From the NCBI RefSeq assembly GCF_002377945.1, contig NZ_DFQV01000020.1:122560-186559 (forward strand): DNA of 64,000 nucleotides, given 5' to 3'. This document shows, one piece after another, positions 46,508 through 55,726 of the stretch. A program made the translations under genes and the position numbers. The notes under the pieces are model-generated. The model worked only from the letters and a program-made list of their open reading frames with translations. It ran no database searches and was not told the DNA's origin. How positions within the stretch are numbered: position 1 is the first letter of the stretch; each line of letters begins with the position of its first letter. This stretch comes from Psychrobacter sp. UBA3480 (GTDB taxonomy: Bacteria; Pseudomonadota; Gammaproteobacteria; Pseudomonadales; Moraxellaceae).

Positions 46508-48730
46508 ATGGCCGAGCGTGCCGCCAAGCAGTTAGAACTGAACAAATCTGAATTACCCAATTCCATTACTGAAGTGATTGCCACATTGACCCGTGCTGGG
46601 TTTGATGCGTATATCGTCGGTGGTGGGGTGCGCGATACTTTATTAGGTCTGCGCCCGAAAGACTTTGATGCTGTCACCGATGCCAAGCCGCATGAGATTA
46701 AAGATGTCTTTGGTAAGCGCTGCCGCATTATCGGTCGCCGCTTCCAGTTAGCGCATGTGTATTCAGGTCGCGAGTTGATTGAAGTTGCTACTTTCCGTGG
46801 TCCACCAACCAGTGATGCTAATACCAATCAAGACGGTATGATTCTGCGCGACAATGTTTGGGGCGATATTCAACAAGATTTCTCCCGTCGCGATTTCTCT
46901 ATTAATGCGCTTTATTATCAACCGCTCAAAGGCATCGTCCATGATTTCTGCGGCGCGCTTGATGATATTGATAACAGAATCATTCGTCTATTGGGCAATG
47001 CGCCAGTACGTATCGAAGAAGATCCTGTGCGCTTGTTACGTGCCTTACGTTTCAAAGCCAAGTTGGGTTTTGAGTTTGATGAAGCGTTGTCTGCTCAATT
47101 TAATGATGGGAACTGGGCGCTGCTTGAGCAAATATCACCGCATCGTCTCTATGATGAAACGCAAAAGATGTTTACCGGTGGCTATCTAGTACCCCTATTG
47201 CCACTATTATTTGAGTCAGGTGCGATTGATAGTCTCATTATCTATCCCCCATCTGAGCCAAGCGCTTTAGTCAATCAGGTAGCTATCAATACCGATAAGC
47301 GTATTGCAGCGGGCAAGAGTATCAACCCTGCGTTCTTCTATGCTGCCTTACTGTGGGAAAATTACCTACATCAATTGGCAAAAGCCAAGAAACGTAATAT
47401 GCCGTTTGCCGAAGCGCAAATGCATGCTGCTGGTAAAGTCATCGACCGTCAGCGTATCAAAACCGCTATTCCGAAATTTGCTGAGCAATTTATCCGTGAT
47501 ATTTGGATATTGCAGCCAAAACTTGCAGCTCCGCGCAGCAAACAAATCGTCCAGCTATCTGAGCATCCGCGCTTCCGTGCGGGCTTTGACTTTTTGTTGT
47601 TGCGTGAGCAATGTGGTGATGCAGAGCATCCGCTATCAGAGTCAACCAACGATATGGGTGACTGGTGGCAGACGTATCAAACCTTGTCTGAACAAGAGCA
47701 GCAGCAGGCGATTGATGAATTTGATGAAAATATTCGCCGAGGCGCTTATAAAAAAGGGCAACGTGGTCGCGGACGTAATCGTCAAGAATCAAAAACACAG
47801 ACTACTGATAACGCAGCACCTAATCAGAACAGTACAAAGCAAAACAAAGCCGATGACCGTGCTGAAAAAGGTAGAAATGATCAAACAATGGTAAATGATT
47901 CGTCAAATATTCCAGCCCGTCGTCGCCGTGCTGCAAGCCAAACTAAAGCTGGCCGCACTGACAGCGGAAGACACAACGTGCAGCAAGTAGAGCAAGACAA
48001 TAACGAGCTTGCTCAGCTACAGCTGTTGTCTCTTGCTAATAATAAACAATCGGCAAGTCAGCAGGTGAAGCCTAAGCCATTATTTGTTATCGAGCACGAA
48101 AACGTTGTGCCACCATTGCAGAAGCAGCTGTCAGCTGATGATACGTCGAAGCGCAGCAAAGCACCTGTACGAAAGCAAGCATCAATCAATCAAGATGCAT
48201 CAAAGCAAGGGGTTAAAGCCGAGCGCGTAAATAGTAGCACTCAGCCGTCTAATACCAGCCAGCCAGAAGCTCAAGCGTCAGCTAGACCAACTCGCTCGAT
48301 CGCAAGATCACCTGCGTTAGTCAGTATGAATAACGAGCCGATTCCGCATAAGCGTCGCCGTCGTCAACCTACTGTAGATAGTGCGAGCAACATCGAAGTA
48401 CAAGGCAATAGCGATGCGAAGGGCGGTAATGGTAAAGCACAGCCAGCAGCGAAGTATGCGAAAAAAGCGCCTAAACCTGCAGTTGAAGCGTCTGATAAAA
48501 GCGATACTAAAAGTGTAAAGGAAGTAGGTAGCAAGGCAGTAGATAGTAAAGACGCGACAAAAACCGCTGCACCTGCGAGAGCCAAGAAATCGGTGAAAGC
48601 AACTACTGCAAAGGCTGCTAAAGCGAAGCAAGATACGAATGATCAGATACCTGCTGTGAAAATAACTGATAACAAAGGCCCTGTACCATCGAAGCGCCGC
48701 CGCCGTCAGCCTAGTACTGAAAGCGTATAA
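46508..48730 (+). CDS. pcnB: Poly(A) polymerase I with a long basic low-complexity tail
   Basis: Adds 3' poly(A) tails that promote RNA decay. The catalytic part (about 1-400) shows YIVGGGVRDTLLGLRPKDFD with the DxD metal ligands, FGKRCRIIGRRFQLAHV, DFSRRDFSINALYY and EDPVRLLRALRFKAKLGF. After about residue 405 comes a 330-residue tail rich in Lys, Arg, Ala, Ser and Gln. It contains repeated clusters such as ARRRRAASQ, HKRRRRQPTVDS and SKRRRRQPSTES. Tails on PcnB are usually much shorter. GGAG lies seven bases before the ATG. folK follows after one base. Confidence 0.95.
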   Translation: MAERAAKQLELNKSELPNSITEVIATLTRAGFDAYIVGGGVRDTLLGLRPKDFDAVTDAKPHEIKDVFGKRCRIIGRRFQLAHVYSGRELIEVATFRGPPTSDANTNQDGMILRDNVWGDIQQDFSRRDFSINALYYQPLKGIVHDFCGALDDIDNRIIRLLGNAPVRIEEDPVRLLRALRFKAKLGFEFDEALSAQFNDGNWALLEQISPHRLYDETQKMFTGGYLVPLLPLLFESGAIDSLIIYPPSEPSALVNQVAINTDKRIAAGKSINPAFFYAALLWENYLHQLAKAKKRNMPFAEAQMHAAGKVIDRQRIKTAIPKFAEQFIRDIWILQPKLAAPRSKQIVQLSEHPRFRAGFDFLLLREQCGDAEHPLSESTNDMGDWWQTYQTLSEQEQQQAIDEFDENIRRGAYKKGQRGRGRNRQESKTQTTDNAAPNQNSTKQNKADDRAEKGRNDQTMVNDSSNIPARRRRAASQTKAGRTDSGRHNVQQVEQDNNELAQLQLLSLANNKQSASQQVKPKPLFVIEHENVVPPLQKQLSADDTSKRSKAPVRKQASINQDASKQGVKAERVNSSTQPSNTSQPEAQASARPTRSIARSPALVSMNNEPIPHKRRRRQPTVDSASNIEVQGNSDAKGGNGKAQPAAKYAKKAPKPAVEASDKSDTKSVKEVGSKAVDSKDATKTAAPARAKKSVKATTAKAAKAKQDTNDQIPAVKITDNKGPVPSKRRRRQPSTESV

Positions 48731-48731
48731 T

Positions 48732-49253
48732 ATGGATAACAGTATAGATAATAGTAACTGGGTTACCTGTTATGTGGGCTTGGGTAGCAACCTCGCTAAT
48801 GAGCTGGGTTCGCCTGCCGATCATTTGCAGCAAGCGCTTGCAGTAATGCGAGCATATGAGCAAGTACGCGAAGTAAGTGTATCTTCTTTTTACGCTTCAG
48901 CACCGATGGGGCCACAAGACCAGCCAGATTTTGTTAATGCAGTGGCTGGTTTTGAGACGACACTTACCCCTTATGAGCTGCTTGCTTTTTGTCAGCAGTT
49001 AGAGAGCATGGCCAAGCGAGCACGTTTACGCCGTTGGGGCGAACGTAGTCTGGACGTTGATATTTTGCTATACGGTGAGATACAGATTACTGATCCAACA
49101 CTGACAATACCGCATGCTGGTTTAAGTGAGCGCAATTTTGTCTTAATACCACTGCGAGAATTGGCGCCAAACTTAACCATCGCCGGTAAGTCGATAGGTG
49201 ACTATTCCCAAAGTCGCGATTGGACAGGTTTAACATTACTATCAAGCGATTGA
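48732..49253 (+). CDS. folK: 2-amino-4-hydroxy-6-hydroxymethyldihydropteridine pyrophosphokinase
   Basis: Pyrophosphorylates the pterin precursor of folate. It has the opening VGLGSNLANELGSPADHLQQA, then APMGPQDQPDFVNAV, RWGERSLDVDILLYG with the metal-binding Asp pair, and LTIPHAGLSERNFVLIPL. 173 residues is normal. Only one base separates it from pcnB, so the pair is co-transcribed, as in E. coli and Pseudomonas. Confidence 0.96.
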   Translation: MDNSIDNSNWVTCYVGLGSNLANELGSPADHLQQALAVMRAYEQVREVSVSSFYASAPMGPQDQPDFVNAVAGFETTLTPYELLAFCQQLESMAKRARLRRWGERSLDVDILLYGEIQITDPTLTIPHAGLSERNFVLIPLRELAPNLTIAGKSIGDYSQSRDWTGLTLLSSD

Positions 49254-49379
49254 TTATAAGTAATTGATGCTAAGTGATAGACGTTAAATGTTTGAAAGAT
49301 TCGTCTAACGTATTTCAAGCATAGCTCTGATAGTAAAAATATTGATAATCAAAGGCATTGCAGATTAATTGAGGGTCAT

Positions 49380-50180
49380 ATGACAACATTATCTACTCTA
49401 AATAAATTTAAGAAAGAAGGTACCAAGTTCACTTGCTTGACCTGTTATGACTCGATGTTTGCACGAATGATGGAAAAAGCCGAAATTGATACGATTTTAA
49501 TTGGGGATAGCTTGGGCATGGTTGTACAAGGTCATGACTCAACACTACCTGTGACAGTTAATGATATGGCTTATCACACTGCTAATATTGCCCGTAGTAA
49601 CAAACACGCGTTGATATTGGCTGATCTGCCGTTTATGAGTTATGTGACATTGCCGGAAGCCGTCACTAATAGTCGCACGCTAATGCAAGCAGGAGCGCAT
49701 GTGATAAAAATCGAAGGCGGCAGTGAGCTTTGTGAATTGGTAACGACCTTGGCACAAGCAGGTACACCAACTTGTGTACATCTTGGTTTGACTCCGCAGT
49801 CTGTCAACGTGTTTGGTGGTTATAAAATTCAAGGTCGCGGTGATGAGGCGGCTGATAAACTACTTTCAGATGCTAAGGCAGTCGTTGACGCTGGCGCTGC
49901 ACTGCTAGTATTAGAATGTGTTCCAGCCGCGCTTGCAAAAGCCGTTACTGAAGCTGTTGCCGTGCCAGTTATTGGTATTGGTGCTGGAGCCGATACTGAT
50001 GGTCAGGTATTGGTTATGCATGACATGCTAGGTATGGCGCATGGCCGAGTTCCACGTTTTATTCATGACTTTTTAACCGATGAGCGTAATAGCGCACACA
50101 GTATCGAAGGTGCTTTTGCGCTCTATCAGCAGTCAGTACGCGAAGGTAGCTTCCCGACTGAGCAGCACCAATTTAGCTGA
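49380..50180 (+). CDS. panB: 3-methyl-2-oxobutanoate hydroxymethyltransferase
   Basis: Makes ketopantoate, the first committed step to pantothenate and CoA. Motifs are KFTCLTCYDSMFARMMEKA, LIGDSLGMVVQGHDSTLPV, ADLPFMSYV, VKIEGG-type IKIEGGSELCELV, HLGLTPQSVNVFGGYK and GIGAGADTDGQVLVMHDMLG. 266 residues is exactly typical. GAGG lies five bases before the ATG. panC follows after 57 bases. Confidence 0.97.
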   Translation: MTTLSTLNKFKKEGTKFTCLTCYDSMFARMMEKAEIDTILIGDSLGMVVQGHDSTLPVTVNDMAYHTANIARSNKHALILADLPFMSYVTLPEAVTNSRTLMQAGAHVIKIEGGSELCELVTTLAQAGTPTCVHLGLTPQSVNVFGGYKIQGRGDEAADKLLSDAKAVVDAGAALLVLECVPAALAKAVTEAVAVPVIGIGAGADTDGQVLVMHDMLGMAHGRVPRFIHDFLTDERNSAHSIEGAFALYQQSVREGSFPTEQHQFS

Positions 50181-50237
50181 TTTTGAAGTTATTAAAGTTA
50201 TTGAATAACAGAACGTCTGAATAGAAGAAAAGTAATC

Positions 50238-51140
50238 ATGTCTCCAATTATTCATCATGATATCTCGTCACTACGTGAAGCGCTGCAGCCTTATCGTGGT
50301 CAACAAAGTGACAAACAAGACTGTCAGCAGCGCATTGCGTTAGTACCAACGATGGGTAATCTGCATAACGGTCATCTTGAGCTGGTAAAAATTGCCAAAC
50401 AGCATGCAGATATAGTGGTGGTCAGTATCTTCGTTAACCCTACTCAGTTTGGCGTTGGGGAAGATTTTGACAGCTATCCGCGTACATTAGATGCAGACGT
50501 AGCTAAGCTTGCGACAGTGGATGCAGATTATGTGTTTGCACCTAGCATTGATGCAATGTACCCAGTATTACCACCACCTACTGCTGTGTTGGCAGGGGCT
50601 ATTGCCAATCAGTTATGTGGTCAATCACGTCCTGGACACTTTGATGGTGTTGGTATTGTTGTCGCTAAATTATTCAATATCGTACAACCAGATGTGGCAG
50701 TATTTGGACAAAAAGACTATCAGCAGCTTGCTATCATTAAGCAGTTGGTACGTGACTTGAGTTATCCTATTAATATCATCGGCGCGCCTATTGTTCGTGC
50801 TGATGATGGCTTAGCGCTATCATCGCGCAATCAATACTTAAGTGCAAATGAGCGACAAGTAGCTCCTGTATTACATCAAGCATTGCAAGAATTAGCGCAG
50901 CGTTTGAAAAGTACGGCTCTTAGTCAGCAAGCATTTGATAAGCTATTAGTAGATACGCGGACACGTATTAGTGACGCAGGTTTTATTATTGATTATCTGG
51001 AAATAAAGACTGAGGAGTTAGGTTCTGTCGTAAGTGACTCTAAAGCCTTTAATATAGAGAACAAAAACATCGTTATTTTAGTTGCAGCGTGGCTAGGAAA
51101 AGCGCGTTTGTTGGACAATCAGTTGGTAGTGGTAAATTAG
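50238..51140 (+). CDS. panC: Pantothenate synthetase
   Basis: ATP-dependent ligation of pantoate and beta-alanine. It has VPTMGNLHNGHLELV (HxGH-type nucleotide motif), SIFVNPTQFGVGEDFDSYPRT, VVAKLFNIVQPDVAVFGQKDYQQL and the KMSKS-like RADDGLALSSRNQYL. 300 residues, slightly long because of a Lys/Ser-rich stretch near 235 and an extended C-terminus. It completes the pcnB-folK-panB-panC run. Confidence 0.97.
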   Translation: MSPIIHHDISSLREALQPYRGQQSDKQDCQQRIALVPTMGNLHNGHLELVKIAKQHADIVVVSIFVNPTQFGVGEDFDSYPRTLDADVAKLATVDADYVFAPSIDAMYPVLPPPTAVLAGAIANQLCGQSRPGHFDGVGIVVAKLFNIVQPDVAVFGQKDYQQLAIIKQLVRDLSYPINIIGAPIVRADDGLALSSRNQYLSANERQVAPVLHQALQELAQRLKSTALSQQAFDKLLVDTRTRISDAGFIIDYLEIKTEELGSVVSDSKAFNIENKNIVILVAAWLGKARLLDNQLVVVN

Positions 51141-51191
51141 CTTTTATGACATAGCAGTAGACTAGATACAATAGACTTGGATGAGTAGATC

Positions 51192-52157
51192 ATGGGTGTA
51201 AGTCAGGATCAAAATAGTAATGCAGCAGCAACGATAGCGGATCAGACGTCTACGAATAAGCTCAGTATATTGGTGGTCTCAGGGCGTTCGGGATCTGGTA
51301 AAACCTCAGTATTGAATATCTTAGAAGATCTAGGCTATTACTCTATTGATAATTTGCCGCTGTCTTTATTACCTAATGCTGCTCATAAACTGGTTAATGA
51401 AAGCGGCATTCATCGTATTGCGCTTGGTGTCGATATTCGAACGCCACGTGCGGATTTATCTAACTTTGCAGTGACATATGCTTCTCTCAAGGAAACTTAT
51501 GGGTCGCATGCGGTACAAATTTTATATGTGACTGCACAAGAGAGTACGCTGATAGCCCGTTTTAATGCGACGCGACGCGTACATCCTCTAATGTCACAAG
51601 ATATTGATAGTGATAACGCTAAACATATTGCCTTTAATTTACCCGCTGCTATCAAAAAAGAAGTTGAGCTATTAGAGCCAATTGCTGGTCATGCTGATAT
51701 TAGGATTGATACCAGTAGCCTAAATATTCATCAATTAAAAGACAGTTTGCGTGAACATATAGGTATGGACAATCAGATTGTCATCAATCTACTGTCTTTC
51801 GGTTTTAAATACGGTAGCCCTATCGATGCTGACTTTGTATTCGATGTTAGAATTTTACCGAATCCACATTGGAACCCTGAGTTACGTGACTCAACAGGAC
51901 TAGATACTGAGGTAGGCGCATTCTTCTCAGATTATCCAGAAGTAGCAGAAATGATGGGTGATATCGATAAGTTTTTGACCCGTTGGCTACCAGAGTTTTT
52001 GCACAATAATCGTCATACGGTCACGGTTGCCATAGGCTGTACAGGCGGCAAACATCGCTCTGTTTTTATCACTGATCATCTACAACGCTGCCTTTCTGAC
52101 GCCATGCCTAAAGGCGTGAAGGTATTGGCAAAACACCGCGAAAAAAGTCGCTGGTAG
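51192..52157 (+). CDS. rapZ: RNase adapter protein RapZ
   Basis: In enterobacteria this nucleotide-binding protein senses glucosamine 6-phosphate and guides RNase E to the sRNA GlmZ. The Walker A is VVSGRSGSGKTSVLNILEDL, and YSIDNLPLSLLP follows. C-terminal blocks are NLLSFGFKYGSPIDADFVFDVR, LPNPHWNPELRDSTGLD and VAIGCTGGKHRSVFI. 321 residues, longer than the usual 285 because of about 25 extra N-terminal residues. It is not next to the rpoN/pts genes here, and the glmZ system may not exist in this lineage. Confidence 0.94.
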   Translation: MGVSQDQNSNAAATIADQTSTNKLSILVVSGRSGSGKTSVLNILEDLGYYSIDNLPLSLLPNAAHKLVNESGIHRIALGVDIRTPRADLSNFAVTYASLKETYGSHAVQILYVTAQESTLIARFNATRRVHPLMSQDIDSDNAKHIAFNLPAAIKKEVELLEPIAGHADIRIDTSSLNIHQLKDSLREHIGMDNQIVINLLSFGFKYGSPIDADFVFDVRILPNPHWNPELRDSTGLDTEVGAFFSDYPEVAEMMGDIDKFLTRWLPEFLHNNRHTVTVAIGCTGGKHRSVFITDHLQRCLSDAMPKGVKVLAKHREKSRW

Positions 52158-52206
52158 TGATATCAGACACTATTTAATTTATTAATTATTATTTTGGAAA
52201 GCTTTT

Positions 52207-52719
52207 ATGATCGACTGGAAAGAACAGGATATGCGCGTTTCGCGCACAGAACTCAAAAAAGCCCATGAGCGCTTGCAGCAATTATCTATACCGCTTGCTA
52301 GCTTATCGAAAAAACAGCTAAAAGCCTTACCTGCCAGTGATTATTTTATGGCAGAGCTAATGGCATTGGCTGATATTACTAGCGCAAATGCTCGTAATCG
52401 TCAGACCAAACGTGTTGGCAAGCTTATGATTGAAGAGAATCGCCATGAGCTGATAAAAGCACTGTTTGATGCCTTTTTTCCTAAAGAGCAAGTCTCAAAA
52501 ATAGAGAGCTGGTACGAGCGTTTAAATATCAATGATGAAGGTACACTTAAGCAGTTTGTGAAGCAATATAAAGCTTCTGAGCACCACAGTATGTATCAGT
52601 TACTATTGTGGATAGAGTATGCCAAACACATGCAAGATGATGAGTTGTTGGCAGAATCTAAAGCAGATTTGGCAAGCTATATACGTGAAGTGGCTATTTT
52701 ATCGCAGCTGAAGAAATAA
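52207..52719 (+). CDS. darP: Ribosome-associated protein DarP (YjgA)
   Basis: DUF615/YjgA family protein that binds the 50S subunit during late assembly. The 170-residue sequence has VSRTELKKAHERLQQLSIPLASLSKKQL, the ITSANARNRQTKRVGKLMIEE basic segment characteristic of YjgA, and a helical C-terminus ending in LASYIREVAIL (all cited in parts of larger motifs). It follows rapZ after about 50 bases. A convergent terminator lies downstream. Confidence 0.9.
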   Translation: MIDWKEQDMRVSRTELKKAHERLQQLSIPLASLSKKQLKALPASDYFMAELMALADITSANARNRQTKRVGKLMIEENRHELIKALFDAFFPKEQVSKIESWYERLNINDEGTLKQFVKQYKASEHHSMYQLLLWIEYAKHMQDDELLAESKADLASYIREVAILSQLKK

Positions 52720-52826
52720 CATCTATATACCAAGCTTGAAATCTATTAATTAGAATTTTACTAGTTGAAAGACTAGCAATTAAATAATGAGTAATTAAAA
52801 GACGTATAGCTAAAAGGTTAAGATGC

Positions 52827-52859
52827 AAAAAAGCCAATCAATATATGATTGGCTTTTTT
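52827..52859. terminator. Bidirectional terminator between darP and dsbA
   Basis: AAAAAAGCCAATCA (52827-52840) pairs perfectly with TGATTGGCTTTTTT (52846-52859) around ATATA. Confidence 0.95.
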
Positions 52860-52919
52860 GTGCACAACATACAGATATGCTGTACGTCATGTGAGTTATT
52901 CAAGTACTTATGGCTTGAA

Positions 52920-53540
52920 TTATTTCTTTTCAGCGCGAGTTTTGTCAACTAAGTAGTCAACAACTTTAGCGACTTTAGCGTTTTCACCAGTTACTACATA
53001 TTTGCCTTGTACCACGACAGATGGAACACCAGTGATTTGATAACGCTTGGCGCCTTCTTGAGAGCGACCGATTTTCGTACCAACAGCGAACGAGTTATAT
53101 AGGCTGTTAAATTTCTTTTCATCAACACCTTTTGATGCATACCATTTGCTTAGTGACGCTTGGTCAAACAGTTTTTTACCATCTTTATGGATAGCGTCAA
53201 ATAATGCGTCATGAGTTTTGCTTTCAAAGCCTAAAAGCTGAGCCGCATAGAAACCGCGAGCATTGGCTTCCCAAACAGGGTTAAGTGCTGCTGGTGTCTT
53301 GAAGAATGCAACATCTTTGTCTTTGGTTTTTGCCCATTTTTCCATGTGCGGGTTAAGCGCATTACAATGTGGGCAGCCATACCAAAAGAATTCACGAACA
53401 ATGATAGCATCACCGCTGATTTTCTCTGGGTTGTCTAGCACACGGTAATCTTTTCCAGCGACATAGTCTGCAGCTTGTGCGCCCATAGAGGCAAGTCCAA
53501 TGGCCATGGCTAGACCAGTCAGTGTGATGACACGTTTCAT
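52920..53540 (-). CDS. dsbA: Thiol:disulfide interchange protein DsbA
   Basis: Periplasmic oxidase that introduces disulfides into secreted proteins. The Sec signal peptide ends AQA after residue 23. The active site is WYGCPHCNALNPH (Cys56-Cys59, CPHC) and the cis-proline loop is TGVPSVVV. 206 residues is normal for DsbA. AAGGA lies seven bases before the ATG. It stands alone between a strong terminator and a 500-base spacer. Confidence 0.96.
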   Translation of the reverse strand: MKRVITLTGLAMAIGLASMGAQAADYVAGKDYRVLDNPEKISGDAIIVREFFWYGCPHCNALNPHMEKWAKTKDKDVAFFKTPAALNPVWEANARGFYAAQLLGFESKTHDALFDAIHKDGKKLFDQASLSKWYASKGVDEKKFNSLYNSFAVGTKIGRSQEGAKRYQITGVPSVVVQGKYVVTGENAKVAKVVDYLVDKTRAEKK

Positions 53541-54045
53541 ACTTTATCCTTGAGGTGTGGAGACTTAGAATGGGTTAAGAGGTTGGTGTCTATATGGTTG
53601 TTAAACATGTGACACTTTAAAATATATAGCTTTTAAAGCGTCTAAACCAGACAGTGTCGAGTATAATCGAACAATAGCAAAGTATCGACTATGATAACGT
53701 AAAATGTATGTACTTGTGAATCGCATTCTTAACCGATAGTTGTAAAGCTGTTAGCTATTATTTAAGGTATATTGCTTGTTACTTTCTGAACCTACTGTTT
53801 CTCAAACGTCTGCTTTATTTCTATATGGAATTTAAGAGATTTAAAAGTATCAGGATGCGATATTGTCACGAAGATATGTATCTTTTCTATATCAAGATAC
53901 TGCCCAAAAAACAGGGTAAAGTTTGAGCCTATTCACAATCGGTGACGATGTGCTTACGACAAAACTGCTACTCTCATGCTAATATTAAGCACATAATCGT
54001 GCACTGTAAACGATAATAACGATAGTGACAATCAAGGAATATACC
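53541..54045. other. Divergent intergenic region between dsbA and ubiG
   Basis: 505 bases, AT-rich. It should contain both promoters, but no clear -35/-10 pair, RNA gene or repeat was identified. Confidence 0.5.
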
Positions 54046-54873
54046 ATGAGCTCTGCTTTAAATTCTTCATCAACTTCAAATGATCAAAATAATAATAGCG
54101 CTTTCAATAGTACAGAGTCTACCACCATCAACGTAGATCCTAGCGAAGTCGAAAAATTTAATAACTTGGCGAGTGAGTGGTGGAGCAACACAGGGGCGTT
54201 TGCAACGCTACACGAGATCAATCCATTACGTTTAAACTGGATAGAAGAAAACGTCAAACGTGGCTATCAACACGCTGCTAATAAAACCGCTGAGCAAGGA
54301 CTTGCTGGCAAAAAAGTACTCGATGTAGGGTGCGGCGGCGGAATATTGTCAGAATCTATGGCACGCCGCGGTGCTGATGTGACAGGGATTGATTTAGGTA
54401 CAGAGAACCTAAAAGCTGCTGCGTTACATGCAGAGCAAAGTCAGTTAGAGAGCACGCTTCGTTATCAGCATATACCTGTTGAAGTGTTGGCAAAAACACA
54501 TGCTGGTCAGTTTGATGTGGTGACGTGCATGGAGATGCTAGAGCACGTGCCAGATCCTAGCTCGATTGTGCAAGCTTGTTATGAGTTGCTGGCTCCTGGC
54601 GGCGTCTGTGTACTATCAACGATTAATCGCAATCCTAAGTCTTATCTGTTTGCCATCGTTGGTGCAGAGTATGTGCTGCGATTGCTTGATCGCGGCACCC
54701 ACGACTATGCCAAATTTATCACGCCAGCTGAATTAGACAAAATGGCCCTTAATACTGGATTTGTTCGTCAGGATATTATCGGTTTACATTATAATCCGCT
54801 GACCAAACGCTACTGGCTTGCCCAAAATGTCGATGTTAATTATATGATAGCCGTACAAAAGCCACTGGTTTAA
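54046..54873 (+). CDS. ubiG: Ubiquinone biosynthesis O-methyltransferase
   Basis: SAM-dependent methyltransferase carrying out both O-methylations in ubiquinone synthesis. It has NVDPSEVEKFNNLASEWW, HEINPLRLNWI, motif I VLDVGCGGGILSESMARRGA, VTCMEMLEHVPDP and the HDYAKFITPAEL segment. 275 residues, with a 35-residue Ser/Asn/Thr-rich N-terminal extension. The ATG at 54046 has AAGGA seven bases upstream; an in-frame GTG at 54025 is rejected. mupP and yciK follow, as in Pseudomonas. Confidence 0.96.
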   Translation: MSSALNSSSTSNDQNNNSAFNSTESTTINVDPSEVEKFNNLASEWWSNTGAFATLHEINPLRLNWIEENVKRGYQHAANKTAEQGLAGKKVLDVGCGGGILSESMARRGADVTGIDLGTENLKAAALHAEQSQLESTLRYQHIPVEVLAKTHAGQFDVVTCMEMLEHVPDPSSIVQACYELLAPGGVCVLSTINRNPKSYLFAIVGAEYVLRLLDRGTHDYAKFITPAELDKMALNTGFVRQDIIGLHYNPLTKRYWLAQNVDVNYMIAVQKPLV

Positions 54874-54940
54874 TGCTGCACGCAGCCATTTATTTGCCAT
54901 ACTTTCACTAAACATGTCATCAATCTCAAGAGCATCCACT

Positions 54941-55651
54941 ATGACCCAATTTGTAAAAGCTGTTTTATTTGACCTTGATGGGACATTAATCGATACTGCT
55001 GCTGATTTTGTTCGTATCATTGGTAAAATGAGTCTCGAAAATAATTGGCAGGCACCGCCTGAAGCGGAAATCCGCGAGCAAGTCTCTGCGGGTGCCTCGG
55101 CCATGGTGCAATTGATGCTAAGACATAACGATCAACTCGAAGTCAGCGAGGAAGCGTTGCTTGAGTTTCGTCAGCAGTTCTTAGATGATTATGAAGCAGA
55201 TATTTGTGTCGATAGCTGCGTGTTTCAGGCGCTTGAAGCGGTACTGACTGAGCTTGAAGCAAAGGGTGTGCCATGGGGTATCGTTACCAACAAGCCACGT
55301 TATTTGGCCGAAAAGCTATTAAGTGAGATGCAACTGGATCAACGCTGTGCGGTTTTGGTCTGTCCAGATGATGTATCACGTACCAAACCAGATCCAGAGC
55401 CAATGTATATGGCGCTAGAAAAACTGGGTATTCCACGAGGGGCAGCGGGCTGCGTACTCTATGTTGGTGACCATGTACGTGATATTGAAGCTGGCAACGC
55501 CGCTGGCATGCCAACGATTTTGGCCGCTTATGGGTATATTCCACCTGAAGATCAAAAGTCTTTGAAAAAATGGGGCGCCGACTATATTACGGATACGCCT
55601 GAGCAGTTAAATAAATTGCTGCTATCGTCTGGTAAGTTTGAGTATTTATAG
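54941..55651 (+). CDS. mupP: N-acetylmuramic acid 6-phosphate phosphatase-like HAD hydrolase
   Basis: A 236-residue HAD phosphatase with nucleophile motif FDLDGTLIDTAADF (Asp11, Asp13), motif II GIVTNKP, motif III Lys in SRTKPDP and motif IV YVGDHVRDIEAG. It resembles phosphoglycolate phosphatase (Gph). The order ubiG-mupP-yciK is that of Pseudomonas, where MupP acts in peptidoglycan recycling, so MupP is preferred. The ATG at 54941 has AAGAG eight bases upstream; an ATG at 54914 is weaker. Confidence 0.82.
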   Translation: MTQFVKAVLFDLDGTLIDTAADFVRIIGKMSLENNWQAPPEAEIREQVSAGASAMVQLMLRHNDQLEVSEEALLEFRQQFLDDYEADICVDSCVFQALEAVLTELEAKGVPWGIVTNKPRYLAEKLLSEMQLDQRCAVLVCPDDVSRTKPDPEPMYMALEKLGIPRGAAGCVLYVGDHVRDIEAGNAAGMPTILAAYGYIPPEDQKSLKKWGADYITDTPEQLNKLLLSSGKFEYL

Positions 55652-55726
55652 ACTGCTATATATCACCAGATTTACAAACATAAGCACATATCCTCAACGA
55701 TTTAATGATAAGTAGTGAGCAATGCC

